Shown here: piece by piece, positions 8,053 through 17,370 of the stretch | Position numbering within the stretch: position 1 is the first letter of the stretch | Layout of the letters: each line of letters begins with the position of its first letter | Assembly (NCBI RefSeq): GCF_004377485.1 | Contig: NZ_SNTY01000021.1 | Span: 1-38,368 of the forward strand | Source: Alkanindiges illinoisensis | GTDB lineage: Bacteria; Pseudomonadota; Gammaproteobacteria; Pseudomonadales; Moraxellaceae | Length of the DNA: 38,368 nucleotides | Direction: 5' to 3' | Position numbers and translations under genes: made by a program | The notes under the pieces: model-generated | Databases searched by the model: none | What the model was told of the DNA's origin: nothing | Seen by the model: the letters and a program-made list of their open reading frames with translations, nothing else

Positions 8053-8445
8053 ATGGCATACAGCAACAAAGTAATTGATCACTACGAAAATCCACGCAAT
8101 GTGGGTGTTCTGGATAAGGATGCTGACAATGTCGGCACTGGCATGGTTGGTGCACCAGCATGCGGTGACGTGATGCGCTTGCAGATTCAGGTTAATGATG
8201 CTGGCATCATTGAAGAAGCTCGTTTTAAAACCTATGGTTGTGGTTCTGCAATTGCTTCAAGTTCGCTGGTGACTGAGTGGCTTAAAGGTAAAACCCTGGA
8301 CCAGGCACAAGCCATCAAAAACAAGGACATTGCCCAGGAACTGGCCTTGCCTCCGGTAAAGATCCATTGCTCGGTACTGGCAGAAGATGCCATTAAGGCA
8401 GCCATTGAAGATTACCGTAGTAAAAAAGTTGCTGACCAAGCTTAA
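8053..8445 (+). CDS. iscU: Fe-S cluster scaffold protein IscU
   Basis: This 130-aa scaffold is the site where [2Fe-2S] clusters form from IscS sulfur. The ligands C37, C63, H105 and C106 and the regulatory D39 are present in [20 protein letters not shown] and [11 protein letters not shown]. The LPPVK motif that HscA recognises precedes H105 intact. GGAG about 8 nt upstream supports the ATG. Length and motifs match E. coli IscU closely. Confidence 0.98.
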   Translation: MAYSNKVIDHYENPRNVGVLDKDADNVGTGMVGAPACGDVMRLQIQVNDAGIIEEARFKTYGCGSAIASSSLVTEWLKGKTLDQAQAIKNKDIAQELALPPVKIHCSVLAEDAIKAAIEDYRSKKVADQA

Positions 8446-8480
8446 GTTTATTGTTTCACCCTGCTACAGGAGCAACCCGT

Positions 8481-8801
8481 ATGATTCACTTGACTGAACG
8501 CGCTGCACGTCACGTCTATGATTTTTTGCAAAATCGTGGCAAGGGTGAAGGTATTAAAGTAGGTGTAAAAACTTCGGGCTGTTCTGGCTTGGCATATGTT
8601 CTGGAATTTGTGGATCAGGTTGATCCGCATGACACTGCATTTGAAGCATTTGGGGTTAAGGTGTTTGTTGATCCAAAAAGTCTGGTGTACTTGAATGGTC
8701 TTGAAATGGACTACGTCAAGAACGGCCTTAATGAGGGATTTGAATTTAACAACCCTAACCAGAAAGGTGAATGTGGTTGTGGTGAGTCATTTACCGTTTA
8801 A
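8481..8801 (+). CDS. iscA: Fe-S cluster assembly A-type carrier IscA
   Basis: This 106-aa A-type carrier accepts clusters or iron and delivers [4Fe-4S] to apoproteins. The three ligand cysteines are C34 (TSGCSGLAY) and C98/C100 (GECGCGESF). The start is the ATG at 8481, preceded by CAGGAG, which gives the canonical MIHLTERAA; the frame opens upstream at 8451, but that extension lacks a ribosome site and family support. It follows iscU by about 35 nt in the same operon. Confidence 0.97.
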   Translation: MIHLTERAARHVYDFLQNRGKGEGIKVGVKTSGCSGLAYVLEFVDQVDPHDTAFEAFGVKVFVDPKSLVYLNGLEMDYVKNGLNEGFEFNNPNQKGECGCGESFTV

Positions 8802-8846
8802 GCAAACGGCTTTATATATTTTTTTGATGTCGCTAAAGGTGATGCT

Positions 8847-9386
8847 GTGACTTATTTTGAGCTGTTTGATATAAGCCCCAGTTTTGATGTTGATTTATCT
8901 CACCTCAAGGCTAAATACCGTCAACTCCAGCAGCAATACCATCCGGATCGGCAACAGGCAAACCCTAATGGTGGCCAGCAGGCGCTTCAGCAATCTAGCC
9001 AGATTAATCAGGCCTACCAGACGTTAAGTCACGCCGATAGCCGCGCGGCTTATTTGCTTCAGCTTAACAAGCAGGATGGCGGTCTGGAAAACTCTATTGG
9101 CGATCTGGAGTTTTTGCAGCACGCGCTGGAACTACGCGAACAACTCGAAGAAGCCTCTACCCCGGAACAACTGGACTCCCTACGCATTGAGGTTACTCAA
9201 TGGCTCGAAGCTTTAAGCCGCGAGTTCAAGATTGATCTTGAGGAGCAGGACTGGGTAGATGCCCGTGATACAACCCGCAAGTTGCGCTTCATTCAGCGCG
9301 TTCTCCTTGACATTGATAAAGCAGAAGATCGTTTTGATGAGTTTGGCTCAGAAGATCTGGATGCTGCATTTGATGACGAGTTTTAA
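8847..9386 (+). CDS. hscB: Fe-S co-chaperone HscB (J-domain)
   Basis: This 179-aa J-domain protein brings IscU to HscA and stimulates its ATPase. The J-domain spans about residues 1-75, with HPD at 32-34 in QQYHPDRQQ. The C-terminal three-helix IscU-binding domain follows (LEFLQHALELREQLEEA). It starts with GTG: AAAGGTGAT lies 6 nt upstream and the frame matches the family N-terminus, TYFELF. It is slightly longer than E. coli HscB (171 aa), with an acidic tail. Confidence 0.96.
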   Translation: MTYFELFDISPSFDVDLSHLKAKYRQLQQQYHPDRQQANPNGGQQALQQSSQINQAYQTLSHADSRAAYLLQLNKQDGGLENSIGDLEFLQHALELREQLEEASTPEQLDSLRIEVTQWLEALSREFKIDLEEQDWVDARDTTRKLRFIQRVLLDIDKAEDRFDEFGSEDLDAAFDDEF

Positions 9387-9436
9387 GCGCTATTTCTAAT
9401 TATTGGTTTTAACGGTTATAAAAAGGTTTTTATCGT

Positions 9437-11287
9437 ATGGCGTTGCTGCAAATTGCTGAACCCGGCCAGTCCACTGCTCCGCATCAACACCGTATTGCAG
9501 TAGGGATTGATTTGGGGACTACTCACTCCCTAGTAGCAACTGTCCGTTCTGGTAAACCGGTAGTACTGGCTGATGAATACGGCAAGTTGCTATTACCATC
9601 AGTGGTACACTACGGTACAGAAACCACCACAGTAGGTCAGGCAGCACGTAATTTTATTGAGCAAGACCCACACAATACAATTGTTTCCGTTAAACGTTTT
9701 ATGGGCCGCTCACGTCATGATATTCGTTTTGAGCATCCCTATACGCTTGAAGGCGACCATGACCAGATGCCTGCATTTGTCACCAGTCAGGGCCGTAAGA
9801 CACCGGTAGAAATCTCGGCAGATATTCTGTTCCGTTTAAAAAAACTGGCTGAACAATCACTGGCTGACAATCTGACTGGTGCAGTGATTACTGTTCCGGC
9901 CTACTTTGATGAAGCCCAGCGTCAGGCAACGCGCGATGCTGCACAGCTTGCTGGATTGAATGTATTACGACTTCTGAACGAACCTACAGCAGCGGCCATA
10001 GCTTATGGCCTTGATAAAATCGATAGTGCCGAAGAAAAAATTCAGGTTATTTTTGATCTGGGTGGCGGTACTTTTGATGTTTCAGTGCTGCGGTTAAGCA
10101 AAGGAATTTTTGAGGTTTTGGCTACCGGCGGACATACCGCCCTGGGTGGCGATGACATTGACCGTATCATTGCCAAATGGGTTCGCGAGCAAACTTCAAA
10201 CCTTTCCCTTTCTGCTGCGGATAGTCAGGCTTTAATGATACTGGCGCGCCAGGTTAAGGAACAATTGACAGAACAGGAAAGTCTACAATTCAACTTTAAG
10301 GAATTTTCATATCAGCTGGATCGCACCCAGTTTAATACCCTGATTGCGCCTGTCATTGAACGCACACTGACGGTTTGCAAACGTGTATTGCGTGACGCCA
10401 AAATTAAGATTAACCAGATTGATGCCGTGGTCTTGGTCGGTGGTTCAACCCGTTCCCCAGCGATTCAAAATGCAGTGGCGAATTTTTTTGAACAAACCCC
10501 ACTCTGCTCACTGGACCCTGATCAGGTAGTAGCGCTCGGTGCTGCGATTTCAGCAGATCAGCTTGTTGGCAATCAGGCTAATGGCGCACTACTTCTGGAT
10601 GTGACGCCTTTGTCGTTGGGTTTGGAAACCATGGGTGGACTAGTGGAACGCGTTATTCCGCGTAATACGCCTATTCCCGTAGCACGCCAGCAGGAATTTA
10701 CCACTTATAAGGATGGCCAGACTGCCATGCTGATTCATGTGGTTCAAGGCGAGCGTGATCTGGTAGAGCATTGCCGCTCGCTGGGCAAATTTGAGCTGCA
10801 TGGTATTCCGCCCATGACTGCCGGTGCTGCACGCATTGAAGTTAAATTCCAGATTGATGCCGATGGCTTGTTGTCAGTTATTGCGCGTGAAGCCACTAGC
10901 GGAGTGAATAGCCAGATTAACATCAAGCCTTCCTATGGCTTATCCGAGCAAGATACTGCACGCCTGCTCACCGAAGGCTTCCAGTTTGCCGAAGAAGATA
11001 AAACCCTGCGCCAATTACAAGAAACCAAGGTTGAGGCAGAACGTGAACTGGAAGCGCTAGATCAGGCAATTGTAGCGGATGGACAGTTGCTGGATGCCAT
11101 TGATCTGGATGCTTTGCAGCGTGCCATGCAAGCTGTACGTGAAGCCTTGCAAACCAATCAGCTTAACCGGATTGATATGGCTATTGCTCGCCTAAAAGGT
11201 CATAGCAATAATTTTGCTGCGATTCGTATGAACCAGCATGTTGATACAGCCTTAAAAGGCACGAGTCTTAATGACTGGAATTCATAG
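9437..11287 (+). CDS. hscA: Fe-S assembly Hsp70 chaperone HscA
   Basis: This 616-aa specialised Hsp70 binds the LPPVK motif of IscU and drives cluster release using ATP. Nucleotide-binding signatures are clear: [15 protein letters not shown] (about residue 23), [27 protein letters not shown] and [17 protein letters not shown]. The substrate-binding domain begins near [17 protein letters not shown] (about 385) and ends in a helical lid. Length matches E. coli HscA (616 aa). AAAAAGG about 9 nt upstream serves as the ribosome site. The lid region is rich in Glu and Gln, as usual. Confidence 0.98.
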   Translation: MALLQIAEPGQSTAPHQHRIAVGIDLGTTHSLVATVRSGKPVVLADEYGKLLLPSVVHYGTETTTVGQAARNFIEQDPHNTIVSVKRFMGRSRHDIRFEHPYTLEGDHDQMPAFVTSQGRKTPVEISADILFRLKKLAEQSLADNLTGAVITVPAYFDEAQRQATRDAAQLAGLNVLRLLNEPTAAAIAYGLDKIDSAEEKIQVIFDLGGGTFDVSVLRLSKGIFEVLATGGHTALGGDDIDRIIAKWVREQTSNLSLSAADSQALMILARQVKEQLTEQESLQFNFKEFSYQLDRTQFNTLIAPVIERTLTVCKRVLRDAKIKINQIDAVVLVGGSTRSPAIQNAVANFFEQTPLCSLDPDQVVALGAAISADQLVGNQANGALLLDVTPLSLGLETMGGLVERVIPRNTPIPVARQQEFTTYKDGQTAMLIHVVQGERDLVEHCRSLGKFELHGIPPMTAGAARIEVKFQIDADGLLSVIAREATSGVNSQINIKPSYGLSEQDTARLLTEGFQFAEEDKTLRQLQETKVEAERELEALDQAIVADGQLLDAIDLDALQRAMQAVREALQTNQLNRIDMAIARLKGHSNNFAAIRMNQHVDTALKGTSLNDWNS

Positions 11288-11345
11288 TGTCAAATCGTAT
11301 TGATAAGCCGATCAGGTTTTAGCTAGAAAATTACAGAGAACTATC

Positions 11346-11684
11346 ATGCCCCGTATTACTGTGCTCCCTCACCCGCAATTTTGTCCTGAAGGGAAAACCT
11401 TTGAGGTTGAACCGAATGCCAATTTGTGCCAAAGCTTACTGGATAATGAAGTTTGCATTGAACATGCCTGTGATATGTCAGCAGCCTGCACTACCTGCCA
11501 TGTGATTGTGCGTCAGGGTTTTAACTCACTCGACGAAATGGATGATGTGGAAGCAGATTTGCTAGATCGTGCTTGGGGTTTGGAGCCAGATTCGCGACTG
11601 TCCTGCCAGGTTTTAGTAGAAGATAAAGATCTGGAAATTGAAATTCCAAAATATACGATTAACCATGCCTCAGAGCGTCATTAA
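11346..11684 (+). CDS. fdx: ISC-type [2Fe-2S] ferredoxin
   Basis: This 112-aa adrenodoxin-like ferredoxin supplies electrons for cluster assembly. The ligands C42, C48, C51 and C87 (ACDMSAACTTCH and RLSCQV) fall at the same positions as in E. coli Fdx. It is the last gene of the isc operon here: no iscX-like frame follows, only a 345-bp AT-rich spacer. A modest AGAGAA upstream is the only ribosome-site candidate, and the family N-terminus fits this ATG. Confidence 0.97.
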   Translation: MPRITVLPHPQFCPEGKTFEVEPNANLCQSLLDNEVCIEHACDMSAACTTCHVIVRQGFNSLDEMDDVEADLLDRAWGLEPDSRLSCQVLVEDKDLEIEIPKYTINHASERH

Positions 11685-12029
11685 TTACTTTAGCATATGA
11701 GTGTCTTAATACCTGCCTGACTTAAATTCTAACTAACTTAAGCACTGTTACGCTTGTCGACTCAGCTAAATTAAATTCTAATAAGATTCGGCAAGTGTTA
11801 TTTATTTTAATAATTATTCTTTATCTCTAATAGTTTAAATCAACCTATTGGTTAGCCTTTTATTATTCATTTGGACTACGTAAAATGAAGGTTTTCTAAA
11901 GAGTTACTACCAAATTTTTAAATCTACACTAGGATAATAAATTAGTTTTTAAATAGCTATAATTTAAGAACTATATTAAATGTTAAAGATGGGTATTAAT
12001 CGATTGTAGTACAAAATATGAGTAACAGA
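11685..12029. other. 345-bp AT-rich spacer without a gene
   Basis: No convincing coding frame, tRNA or terminator hairpin is visible between fdx and the convergent adenylate cyclase gene. The only structure noted is a direct repeat TTAAATTCTAA at 11722-11732 and 11771-11781. iscX, which follows fdx in E. coli, is absent. The AT content is visibly higher than in flanking genes. Confidence 0.6.
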
Positions 12030-13448
12030 CTAACGCTTATATTTATCTTGCGGCTGAAAGCGGGTTTCTTCCATTTTGAGTCGCTTGGTGACCTGCTCAA
12101 GAATCTGAATGGCTTTTGCCCCTTCATAAGGTTTAAGCTCGTTTAAATCAAGTTGTAGGTGAAAGCCTTGCAACTCATAGTCAATCCAGCGATTGGTTGC
12201 AGCTTTTTCACTGCCCTGTCGTCCTACAATTTGCCAGGTCAATACAGGTTCACTTAAGCCTTTAAGCTGTAGCTCGCCTTTTTCCAGGCAGGTGAAACTG
12301 TCTTTAACCAATTGATAGGTGGATTCAGAAATCAAAATCTGGTCAATTTCTGCGGCAGTTTGCAGCCGTGCTGCCAGATTGGCATCGCGTCCAACGATAG
12401 TATAGCTCATGCGTGAGCTGGTGCCGAAATTACCCACATGGCAATAACCGGTATTAATACCAATGCGGATATGTAGGCCACTATATCCCAGCCGCTTCCA
12501 GCGCTCACGCAGAATTTTCATTTCGTTAAGCATCGCCATTGCCATATAGATACAGGCTTTGGCATCTTCTTTATAGCCTTTGGATTCCGGGTCGCCAAAG
12601 AAAATCAGGATGGCATCACCCATGTATTTATCAACAGTCCCGCCATGACGCCGGGCAATATCGGTCATATGTTCAAAATAATCATTCAGGATAAATGCCA
12701 GATCATCAGGCAATAGTTTTTCAGAAAGTTCAGTAAAACCCTGAATATCTGAAAAAAAGATGGTCAGCTTTTTGCGTTTGTTATCAATCTTGGCTTCATG
12801 GTCGCCACGGATAATCGACTGCCAGATTTGGGAAGGTGCATAACGCGCCAGTTTATTGGCCAGCGTCAGATACTTGGTGACCTGCTCATCTACATGCTTC
12901 TTCTCACCTTCAATGCGATGCAAGCGCTGATTAAAATAAACTAGTCCTACACTCAGATAAATGGTCAGGCATAAAATGCTGATAACTGAAACCACCATTG
13001 GGCTGTTTTTAAAATCAATATCATTGATACCTAACAGATAGCAAAACAGGTACAACATGCTGACTGAAACCAGTGCCACCGTTAAAAGGCCAAGCCAGCC
13101 TACCCGTACCCAGATAGCGCCATAAATTAGTCCTATAATGACCAATAAACTGGGAATAACAGCAAATTCGATGCTAATCAGCCAAAATGATACAAACAGG
13201 GCATCAATCAATAAAATTATATTTTTGGCCAGCGGATAACCGAAACGACGGATTAAACGGTTTGAACTGTAATTCTGGATAAAAGGCGTTAAGAAAATTG
13301 TTGTAATAATAACGAATGGATGATTAGGGTGAACAGCATTACTGTAGAGTGCAGCGAGAAAAATAATAAGTATAAGAAAATAGGCGACATAACGATGATA
13401 TCGCGCAAACTGCAAAGGATCTTTATTCAGAATATCAAAGCTTAGCAC
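12030..13448 (-). CDS. Membrane-bound class III adenylate cyclase
   Basis: This 472-aa protein should make cAMP from ATP at the inner membrane. Residues about 18-175 hold roughly six hydrophobic segments, similar to the MASE2-type sensor of Pseudomonas CyaB. A short linker follows, then a class III cyclase catalytic domain at about 225-410. Metal-binding aspartates are D234 (FFSDIQGFTE) and D278 (GTVDKYMGDAILIFFGDP). K274 is the purine-selecting lysine typical of adenylate rather than guanylate cyclases. N357 and R361 in GRDANLAARLQ are the transition-state residues. The ~60-residue C-terminal tail is unique. The start is GTG at 13448 with AGGGAT upstream. It follows the HIT gene after a 97-nt gap containing a strong hairpin. 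Confidence 0.9.
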   Translation of the reverse strand: MLSFDILNKDPLQFARYHRYVAYFLILIIFLAALYSNAVHPNHPFVIITTIFLTPFIQNYSSNRLIRRFGYPLAKNIILLIDALFVSFWLISIEFAVIPSLLVIIGLIYGAIWVRVGWLGLLTVALVSVSMLYLFCYLLGINDIDFKNSPMVVSVISILCLTIYLSVGLVYFNQRLHRIEGEKKHVDEQVTKYLTLANKLARYAPSQIWQSIIRGDHEAKIDNKRKKLTIFFSDIQGFTELSEKLLPDDLAFILNDYFEHMTDIARRHGGTVDKYMGDAILIFFGDPESKGYKEDAKACIYMAMAMLNEMKILRERWKRLGYSGLHIRIGINTGYCHVGNFGTSSRMSYTIVGRDANLAARLQTAAEIDQILISESTYQLVKDSFTCLEKGELQLKGLSEPVLTWQIVGRQGSEKAATNRWIDYELQGFHLQLDLNELKPYEGAKAIQILEQVTKRLKMEETRFQPQDKYKR

Positions 13449-13505
13449 ACAAATCCCTGTATCTGGCCTGTATTTCTTATACCCTAAAGCGTTTCAAAGC
13501 AGAAC

Positions 13506-13536
13506 CAGACACGTCCTGTAACGCAGAACGTGTCTG
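13506..13536. repeat. Long hairpin between HIT and cyclase genes
   Basis: CAGACACGT (13506-13514) pairs with ACGTGTCTG (13528-13536). Inside, CTG pairs with CAG across a single mismatch, giving about 12 bp of stem with a TAACG loop. No T-run follows on either strand, so an operator or RNA-processing role is as likely as termination. Confidence 0.6.
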
Positions 13537-13545
13537 TAATAATGA

Positions 13546-13980
13546 TTATTCCATGCGCCAGTCAAATGGCATTTCACTCTGACCACGCAGGGCAAGCATT
13601 AAAGTCTGACGCATGTGAGCCAGTACATCACTGGTATAGGGAACTGCAGGTGTACCCCACACTGGCTTTGGCCAGACAGCATCGTTCTGGTAACGCACAA
13701 TATGATGGAAATGCAGTTGCGGTACCATGTTACCCAATGCAGCAACATTCATTTTATCGGCACGGAAAACGCGGGCTAACTGGCTGGACAGCCAACTGGA
13801 CTCACGTAAAAATTGCTCCTGATCGGCTTGACTGAGCTCATAAAGCTCACTAACGCCGGGAACACGCGGAACCAAAATTAACCAGGGAAACTGCATGTCA
13901 TTCATGAGGCGACATGTCGAAAGTGGGAAATCACCAACCCAGAACGTATCCTGAGCCAGCTGGGAGTGCAAACTAAACAT
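13546..13980 (-). CDS. HIT-family (histidine triad) protein
   Basis: This 144-aa protein belongs to the HIT nucleotide hydrolase/transferase superfamily. It shows the N-terminal FPLSTCRLMNDMQFPWLILVPR strand-turn region and the active-site segment PQLHFHHIVRYQNDAVWPKPVWG. The histidines H90, H92 and H93 give H-x-H-H rather than the classical H-x-H-x-H. As far as I recall this spacing is shared by a proteobacterial subgroup ending in WPxPVWG. The substrate is unknown; relatives hydrolyse AMP or dinucleoside polyphosphates. It lies upstream of the adenylate cyclase gene on the same strand, which is suggestive for nucleotide signalling but not proof of a link. Confidence 0.85.
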   Translation of the reverse strand: MFSLHSQLAQDTFWVGDFPLSTCRLMNDMQFPWLILVPRVPGVSELYELSQADQEQFLRESSWLSSQLARVFRADKMNVAALGNMVPQLHFHHIVRYQNDAVWPKPVWGTPAVPYTSDVLAHMRQTLMLALRGQSEMPFDWRME

Positions 13981-14009
13981 AGTCGTTTTAATGCAAATGC
14001 GATAAAGCG

Positions 14010-14037
14010 CTTATACTATCACAGCAAACCGCGTAAA
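14010..14037 (-). promoter_or_regulatory. Candidate HIT gene promoter
   Basis: On the minus strand, TTTACG (14037-14032) and TATAAG (14015-14010) are spaced by 16 bp, about 30 bp before the HIT ATG. The region 14006-14050 also forms an imperfect inverted repeat (AGCGCT...TATACT / AGTATA...AGCGCT), which may bind a regulator. Confidence 0.4.
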
Positions 14038-14084
14038 CAGTATAGTAGCGCTGAGATTTTACATCGAAAAAACAAAGTCATAAT

Positions 14085-14183
14085 TTACAGTTCTGTTGCA
14101 TCATCCATTTCAAACTCAAAATCCTGTTCATCAATTTCAAGTTCAATGGCTGAATTTACATAATTAATTAAGCGTTTCATCAT
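14085..14183 (-). CDS. Putative small acidic protein, 32 aa
   Basis: The minus strand carries AAGGA followed by AAAT and a double ATG, opening a 32-codon frame. The N-terminus is basic and amphipathic (MMKRLINYVNSAIELEI), and the C-terminus is strongly acidic (DEQDFEFEMDDATEL). I count ten Asp/Glu against two Lys/Arg. The frame continues upstream to an ATG at 14285, but no ribosome site supports that 66-aa version. The second ATG (14180) is also well spaced from AAGGA. I do not recognise a family. It lies between the GST terminator and the HIT gene, so it may have its own promoter. Small proteins of this form can be membrane-surface or protein-binding regulators; no function is assigned. Confidence 0.45.
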   Translation of the reverse strand: MMKRLINYVNSAIELEIDEQDFEFEMDDATEL

Positions 14184-14383
14184 ATTTTCCTTATTCATCA
14201 AAATGATGTTATTGATCAGTACGACTGCATTCAGCACAGTCTGTTCTCTTAATATATAAACTGATTTGAATAACCAGCGATGCAATTACTGCGCCAATTA
14301 ATTTAATGGTTTTTATATGACCGACCAATGACAATGCTGTTTCTTTTTACACGTATTATTTATCATCTTGTATTGTTTTATTT

Positions 14384-14413
14384 AAAAGCCAGCATTAACT
14401 AATACTGGCTTTT
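14384..14413 (-). terminator. Terminator after the GST-like gene
   Basis: AAAAGCCAG (14384-14392) pairs with CTGGCTTTT (14405-14413), with inner ATTA/TAAT pairing. The minus-strand T-run follows the stem, 12 nt after the GST stop codon. Confidence 0.85.
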
Positions 14414-14424
14414 ATGTAGACAAA

Positions 14425-15186
14425 TTAAAGGCCGCGCCAGTCCACCCGGGCATGGCGTTCATTTTGATAGATACGCATCACATACTGGCCAAATGGACGA
14501 TCCAGTAATTCCTGACGATAGGCACGAATTGGCTCTGGCAACTGCTCTGGCTCATCAAGCTGCCAGGGTGTGCCCTGTGGCCCAAACAATGGTGCTGATA
14601 AGGCGCATACCGCAATATCCGCCAGTCCCAGACGGTCACTCACTAGATATCGGCCCCCATTGGCAATCAGTTTTTGCTCGACCTGATTAATCAGTGTATC
14701 CAGTTTTTGCTTGGATGCTTCTGCTTTTTTGGGATAAATGCCATACAAGCGAATCACACCTTTTTTAATAAAAGGCTTGGAAAAACGCTCGGTGAATCGT
14801 AAAAAACCCTTTTCTCCCAGCATGATTTCCATGGTTTCGGGTTCATCCAGCAGGTACAGGTACATCCAGCGACGCACATGAACACCAATCTGGCTGGCAA
14901 TTTGATCCAGCTCGATGGCTTGGGCACGAAACTCGGGTTCACGGCGCAAGTATGGCTGTTCGGGATACATGCCATCCAGATACAGGGCAATCTCGGTAGA
15001 ATCGGCAATCCAGTTCTTGCCATCATGCAACATGGGCAATGTGTTTTTGCTGGTTTTAAAACGCACCCAGGGCCGGTGCAGGCCGGGAATCAGATTCTTG
15101 GCCACATAATCCAGTTCTTTATGATCAAGCAACCAGCGGGCTTTTTCACAATAATGTGATAATGGAAATTGATACAAGGTGCGCAT
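14425..15186 (-). CDS. Glutathione S-transferase family protein
   Basis: This 253-aa protein has a GST architecture. An N-terminal thioredoxin-like domain (about 1-80) shows RTLYQFPLSHYCEKARWLLD, a TLPMLHDG cis-Pro segment and DSTEIALYLDGMYP. A helical C-terminal domain follows, with RYLVSDRLGLADIAVCAL. The S-H-Y-C near residue 10 offers either Ser or Cys as the activating residue. The ATG at 15186 is preceded by TTGGAG at good spacing and begins at the fold; the upstream ATG at 15225 adds 13 residues without support. Substrate is unknown; detoxification or a stress role is the usual guess. It is the first gene of a minus-strand group and ends at a strong terminator. Confidence 0.85.
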   Translation of the reverse strand: MRTLYQFPLSHYCEKARWLLDHKELDYVAKNLIPGLHRPWVRFKTSKNTLPMLHDGKNWIADSTEIALYLDGMYPEQPYLRREPEFRAQAIELDQIASQIGVHVRRWMYLYLLDEPETMEIMLGEKGFLRFTERFSKPFIKKGVIRLYGIYPKKAEASKQKLDTLINQVEQKLIANGGRYLVSDRLGLADIAVCALSAPLFGPQGTPWQLDEPEQLPEPIRAYRQELLDRPFGQYVMRIYQNERHARVDWRGL

Positions 15187-15418
15187 AAACACTCCAAGAC
15201 AGGATTTTTTAAGAAATTTTGCCATATCATAACAGACTAATCCGACCTTGGTCTGTTTCTCATTTGCCTATACGAGCTGAAGTGTCACTCGGCATTTGCC
15301 TTCTTCTCAAAAAGACTCTTAGATTTTTTTCTTGCATCCGGGCCTTGCAATGCTCTGCTTTTCCCTCGCTCATGATAAGATATGCGCCAGTTTTTATATT
15401 AAATAGATGAGCACTTTC

Positions 15419-16510
15419 ATGGGTTTTAATTGCGGTATTGTTGGCCTGCCAAACGTGGGTAAATCGACACTGTTTAATGCATTGACCAAGGCAGCCATTG
15501 CAGCAGAAAACTTTCCGTTTTGCACCATTGAACCCAATACCGGGATTGTTCCCATGCCGGATACGCGTCTTGACAAGCTGGCAGCCATTGTAAAACCAGA
15601 GCGCATTATTCCAACCACCATGGAATTTGTGGATATTGCCGGTCTGGTAGCCGGTGCCAGTAAAGGTGAAGGTTTGGGTAACCAGTTTCTGGCCAATATT
15701 CGTGAAACTGATGCCATCGCCCATGTGGTACGTTGTTTTGAAGATGAAAACGTCATTCACGTGAATGGTAAAATCGATCCGCTGGATGACATTGCGACCA
15801 TTAACACCGAACTGGCACTGGCTGACCTTGATACCGTCGCAAAAGCATTGCTACGCCTGACCAAGGTCGCACGTGGTGGTGACAAGGATGCACTGGCAAC
15901 CAAAGCCGTGCTGGAAAAAATTGAACCCGTGTTAAACGAAGGTCGCCCTGCCCGTGCTGCTGATTTGTCCGATGATGACCGCAAACTAATTCGCGGTTTT
16001 GGCCTAATGACGCTAAAACCCACCATGTATATTGCCAACGTGGCAGAAGACGGCTTTGACAATAATCCGCATCTGGAAGCAGTTAAACAGTTAGCAGCCA
16101 GTGAAAATGCGCAAGTTGTGGCATTATGCAATCAGATTGAAGCGGAAATTTCCCTGCTGGAAGATGAAGACCGTGCCGAGTTTTTAGAAGCCATGGGGAT
16201 GGAAGAACCAGGATTAAATCAGGTGATCCGTGCCGGTTATGCTTTGCTTGGCTTGCAAACTTACTTTACTGCTGGTGTGAAGGAAGTACGTGCCTGGACC
16301 GTTAAAGTCGGTGCAACGGCACCACAGGCTGCTGGCGTGATTCATACCGATTTTGAAAAAGGCTTTATCCGGGCTGAAGTGATTGGCTACGATGACTTCA
16401 TTCAGTACAACGGCGAAGCTGGGGCCAAGGAAGCTGGCAAATGGCGTCTGGAAGGTAAAACCTATGTGGTGCAGGATGGCGATGTGATGCACTTTAGATT
16501 TAATGTCTAA
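15419..16510 (+). CDS. ychF: Ribosome-associated ATPase/GTPase YchF (OLA1 family)
   Basis: This 363-aa protein belongs to the Obg-HflX P-loop superfamily; YchF/OLA1 members prefer ATP and bind ribosomes. It starts with [17 protein letters not shown] (P-loop about 9-17), then [35 protein letters not shown], a coiled-coil insert and the C-terminal TGS domain ([15 protein letters not shown], ending [11 protein letters not shown]). The ATG at 15419 matches the family N-terminus; an in-frame ATG at 15407 adds four residues. Relatives respond to oxidative stress and affect catalase. pth, the usual E. coli neighbour, is not adjacent. Confidence 0.97.
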   Translation: MGFNCGIVGLPNVGKSTLFNALTKAAIAAENFPFCTIEPNTGIVPMPDTRLDKLAAIVKPERIIPTTMEFVDIAGLVAGASKGEGLGNQFLANIRETDAIAHVVRCFEDENVIHVNGKIDPLDDIATINTELALADLDTVAKALLRLTKVARGGDKDALATKAVLEKIEPVLNEGRPARAADLSDDDRKLIRGFGLMTLKPTMYIANVAEDGFDNNPHLEAVKQLAASENAQVVALCNQIEAEISLLEDEDRAEFLEAMGMEEPGLNQVIRAGYALLGLQTYFTAGVKEVRAWTVKVGATAPQAAGVIHTDFEKGFIRAEVIGYDDFIQYNGEAGAKEAGKWRLEGKTYVVQDGDVMHFRFNV

Positions 16511-16532
16511 GCTGATAGCCTAATTATTTAAA

Positions 16533-16559
16533 AACGCTGGCATGATCCGGCGTTTTTTT
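16533..16559 (+). terminator. ychF terminator
   Basis: AACGCTGG (16533-16540) pairs with CCGGCGTT (16547-16554), with one T-G wobble, followed by a seven-T run. It lies 23 nt after the ychF stop. Confidence 0.88.
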
Positions 16560-16616
16560 CCGGAAGATTGAATGCTTCATATTGTTAGACGTTATTTGCA
16601 AAGTCTAGGATAAAAA

Positions 16617-16638
16617 AAAGAGAGCCACAGCCCTCTTT
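16617..16638 (-). terminator. efp terminator
   Basis: On the minus strand, AAAGAGGGC folds onto GGCTCTCTTT with a short loop and one wobble pair, followed by a T-run. It lies about 20 nt beyond the efp stop and faces the ychF terminator. Confidence 0.8.
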
Positions 16639-16656
16639 TTACATCACACGTTTTGA

Positions 16657-17223
16657 TTAGTTTTTCGCGCGGGCACGGAAAGAACCATCACGGGAATCAA
16701 TTTCAATACGCTCACCAATTTCAATGAAAGAAGCAACCTGCAACTCATAACCATTGTTTAGCTTGGCTACTTTGGTCACTTTACCAGAAGTGTCACCCTT
16801 GGCAGCAGGCTCGGTATAGGCTACTTCGCGCACAATAACGGTTGGCAGTTCAACTGCAATCGGCTTGCCTTCATACAAGGTTACTTCGCAAACATCAGTC
16901 ATGCCATCTTCAATGAAGTTTTTAACGTCGCCAAGGTTTTCTTCTTCAACTTCAAGTTGGTTAAACTCAGTATCCATGAATACATACATAGGGTCAGCAA
17001 AGTATGAATAAGTGGCTTCGCGGGTTTCCAGAATAATCTGGTCAAACTTTTCATCAGCTTTGAATACTGATTCCATCGCCTGCTCGTTTAACAGGTTTTT
17101 CATTTTCATTTTAACAACGGCAGCGTTACGGCCAGACTTGTTGAATTCAGTTTTAAGAACAACCATCGGTTGACCGTTAACCATAATCACGTTGCCAGCT
17201 TTAACTTCTTGTGCGGTTTTCAT
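16657..17223 (-). CDS. efp: Elongation factor P, arginine-rhamnosylated type
   Basis: This 188-aa translation factor rescues ribosomes stalled at consecutive prolines. The KOW-like domain I contains the loop [10 protein letters not shown] with R32 at its tip. R32 is the residue rhamnosylated in Pseudomonas and Neisseria EF-P, whereas E. coli has lysine at the equivalent place. Two OB-fold domains follow, ending [17 protein letters not shown]. The presence of earP about 150 bp upstream on the same strand supports the modification. The ATG has a modest GGGATGT region upstream. dTDP-rhamnose synthesis genes are not in the window. Confidence 0.97.
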   Translation of the reverse strand: MKTAQEVKAGNVIMVNGQPMVVLKTEFNKSGRNAAVVKMKMKNLLNEQAMESVFKADEKFDQIILETREATYSYFADPMYVFMDTEFNQLEVEEENLGDVKNFIEDGMTDVCEVTLYEGKPIAVELPTVIVREVAYTEPAAKGDTSGKVTKVAKLNNGYELQVASFIEIGERIEIDSRDGSFRARAKN

Positions 17224-17370
17224 GGGATGTATCCTAAATAAGCCCTTTTGCGTTGGTGCAAGATTCTACCCGATTTCTCTCCGGTTTTGCCAAACTCTTG
17301 CAGGCTTTTCTATCGGTGAAGGTTAAAAAATATAAATTTTTAGATGCCAGCCATTGATGGATAGTTACTA

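Noticed and set aside
13506-13536. Rho-independent terminator for the HIT gene
   Set aside because: The stem is strong, but neither strand has the following T-run; listed as a hairpin instead.
14085-14285. 66-aa version of the small acidic protein
   Set aside because: The upstream ATG at 14285 lacks a ribosome site, whereas AAGGA precedes the internal ATG at 14183; the short form is preferred.
15260-15760. 166-aa minus-strand frame across the ychF start
   Set aside because: It runs antisense into the P-loop region of ychF and over its upstream region, with no family resemblance.
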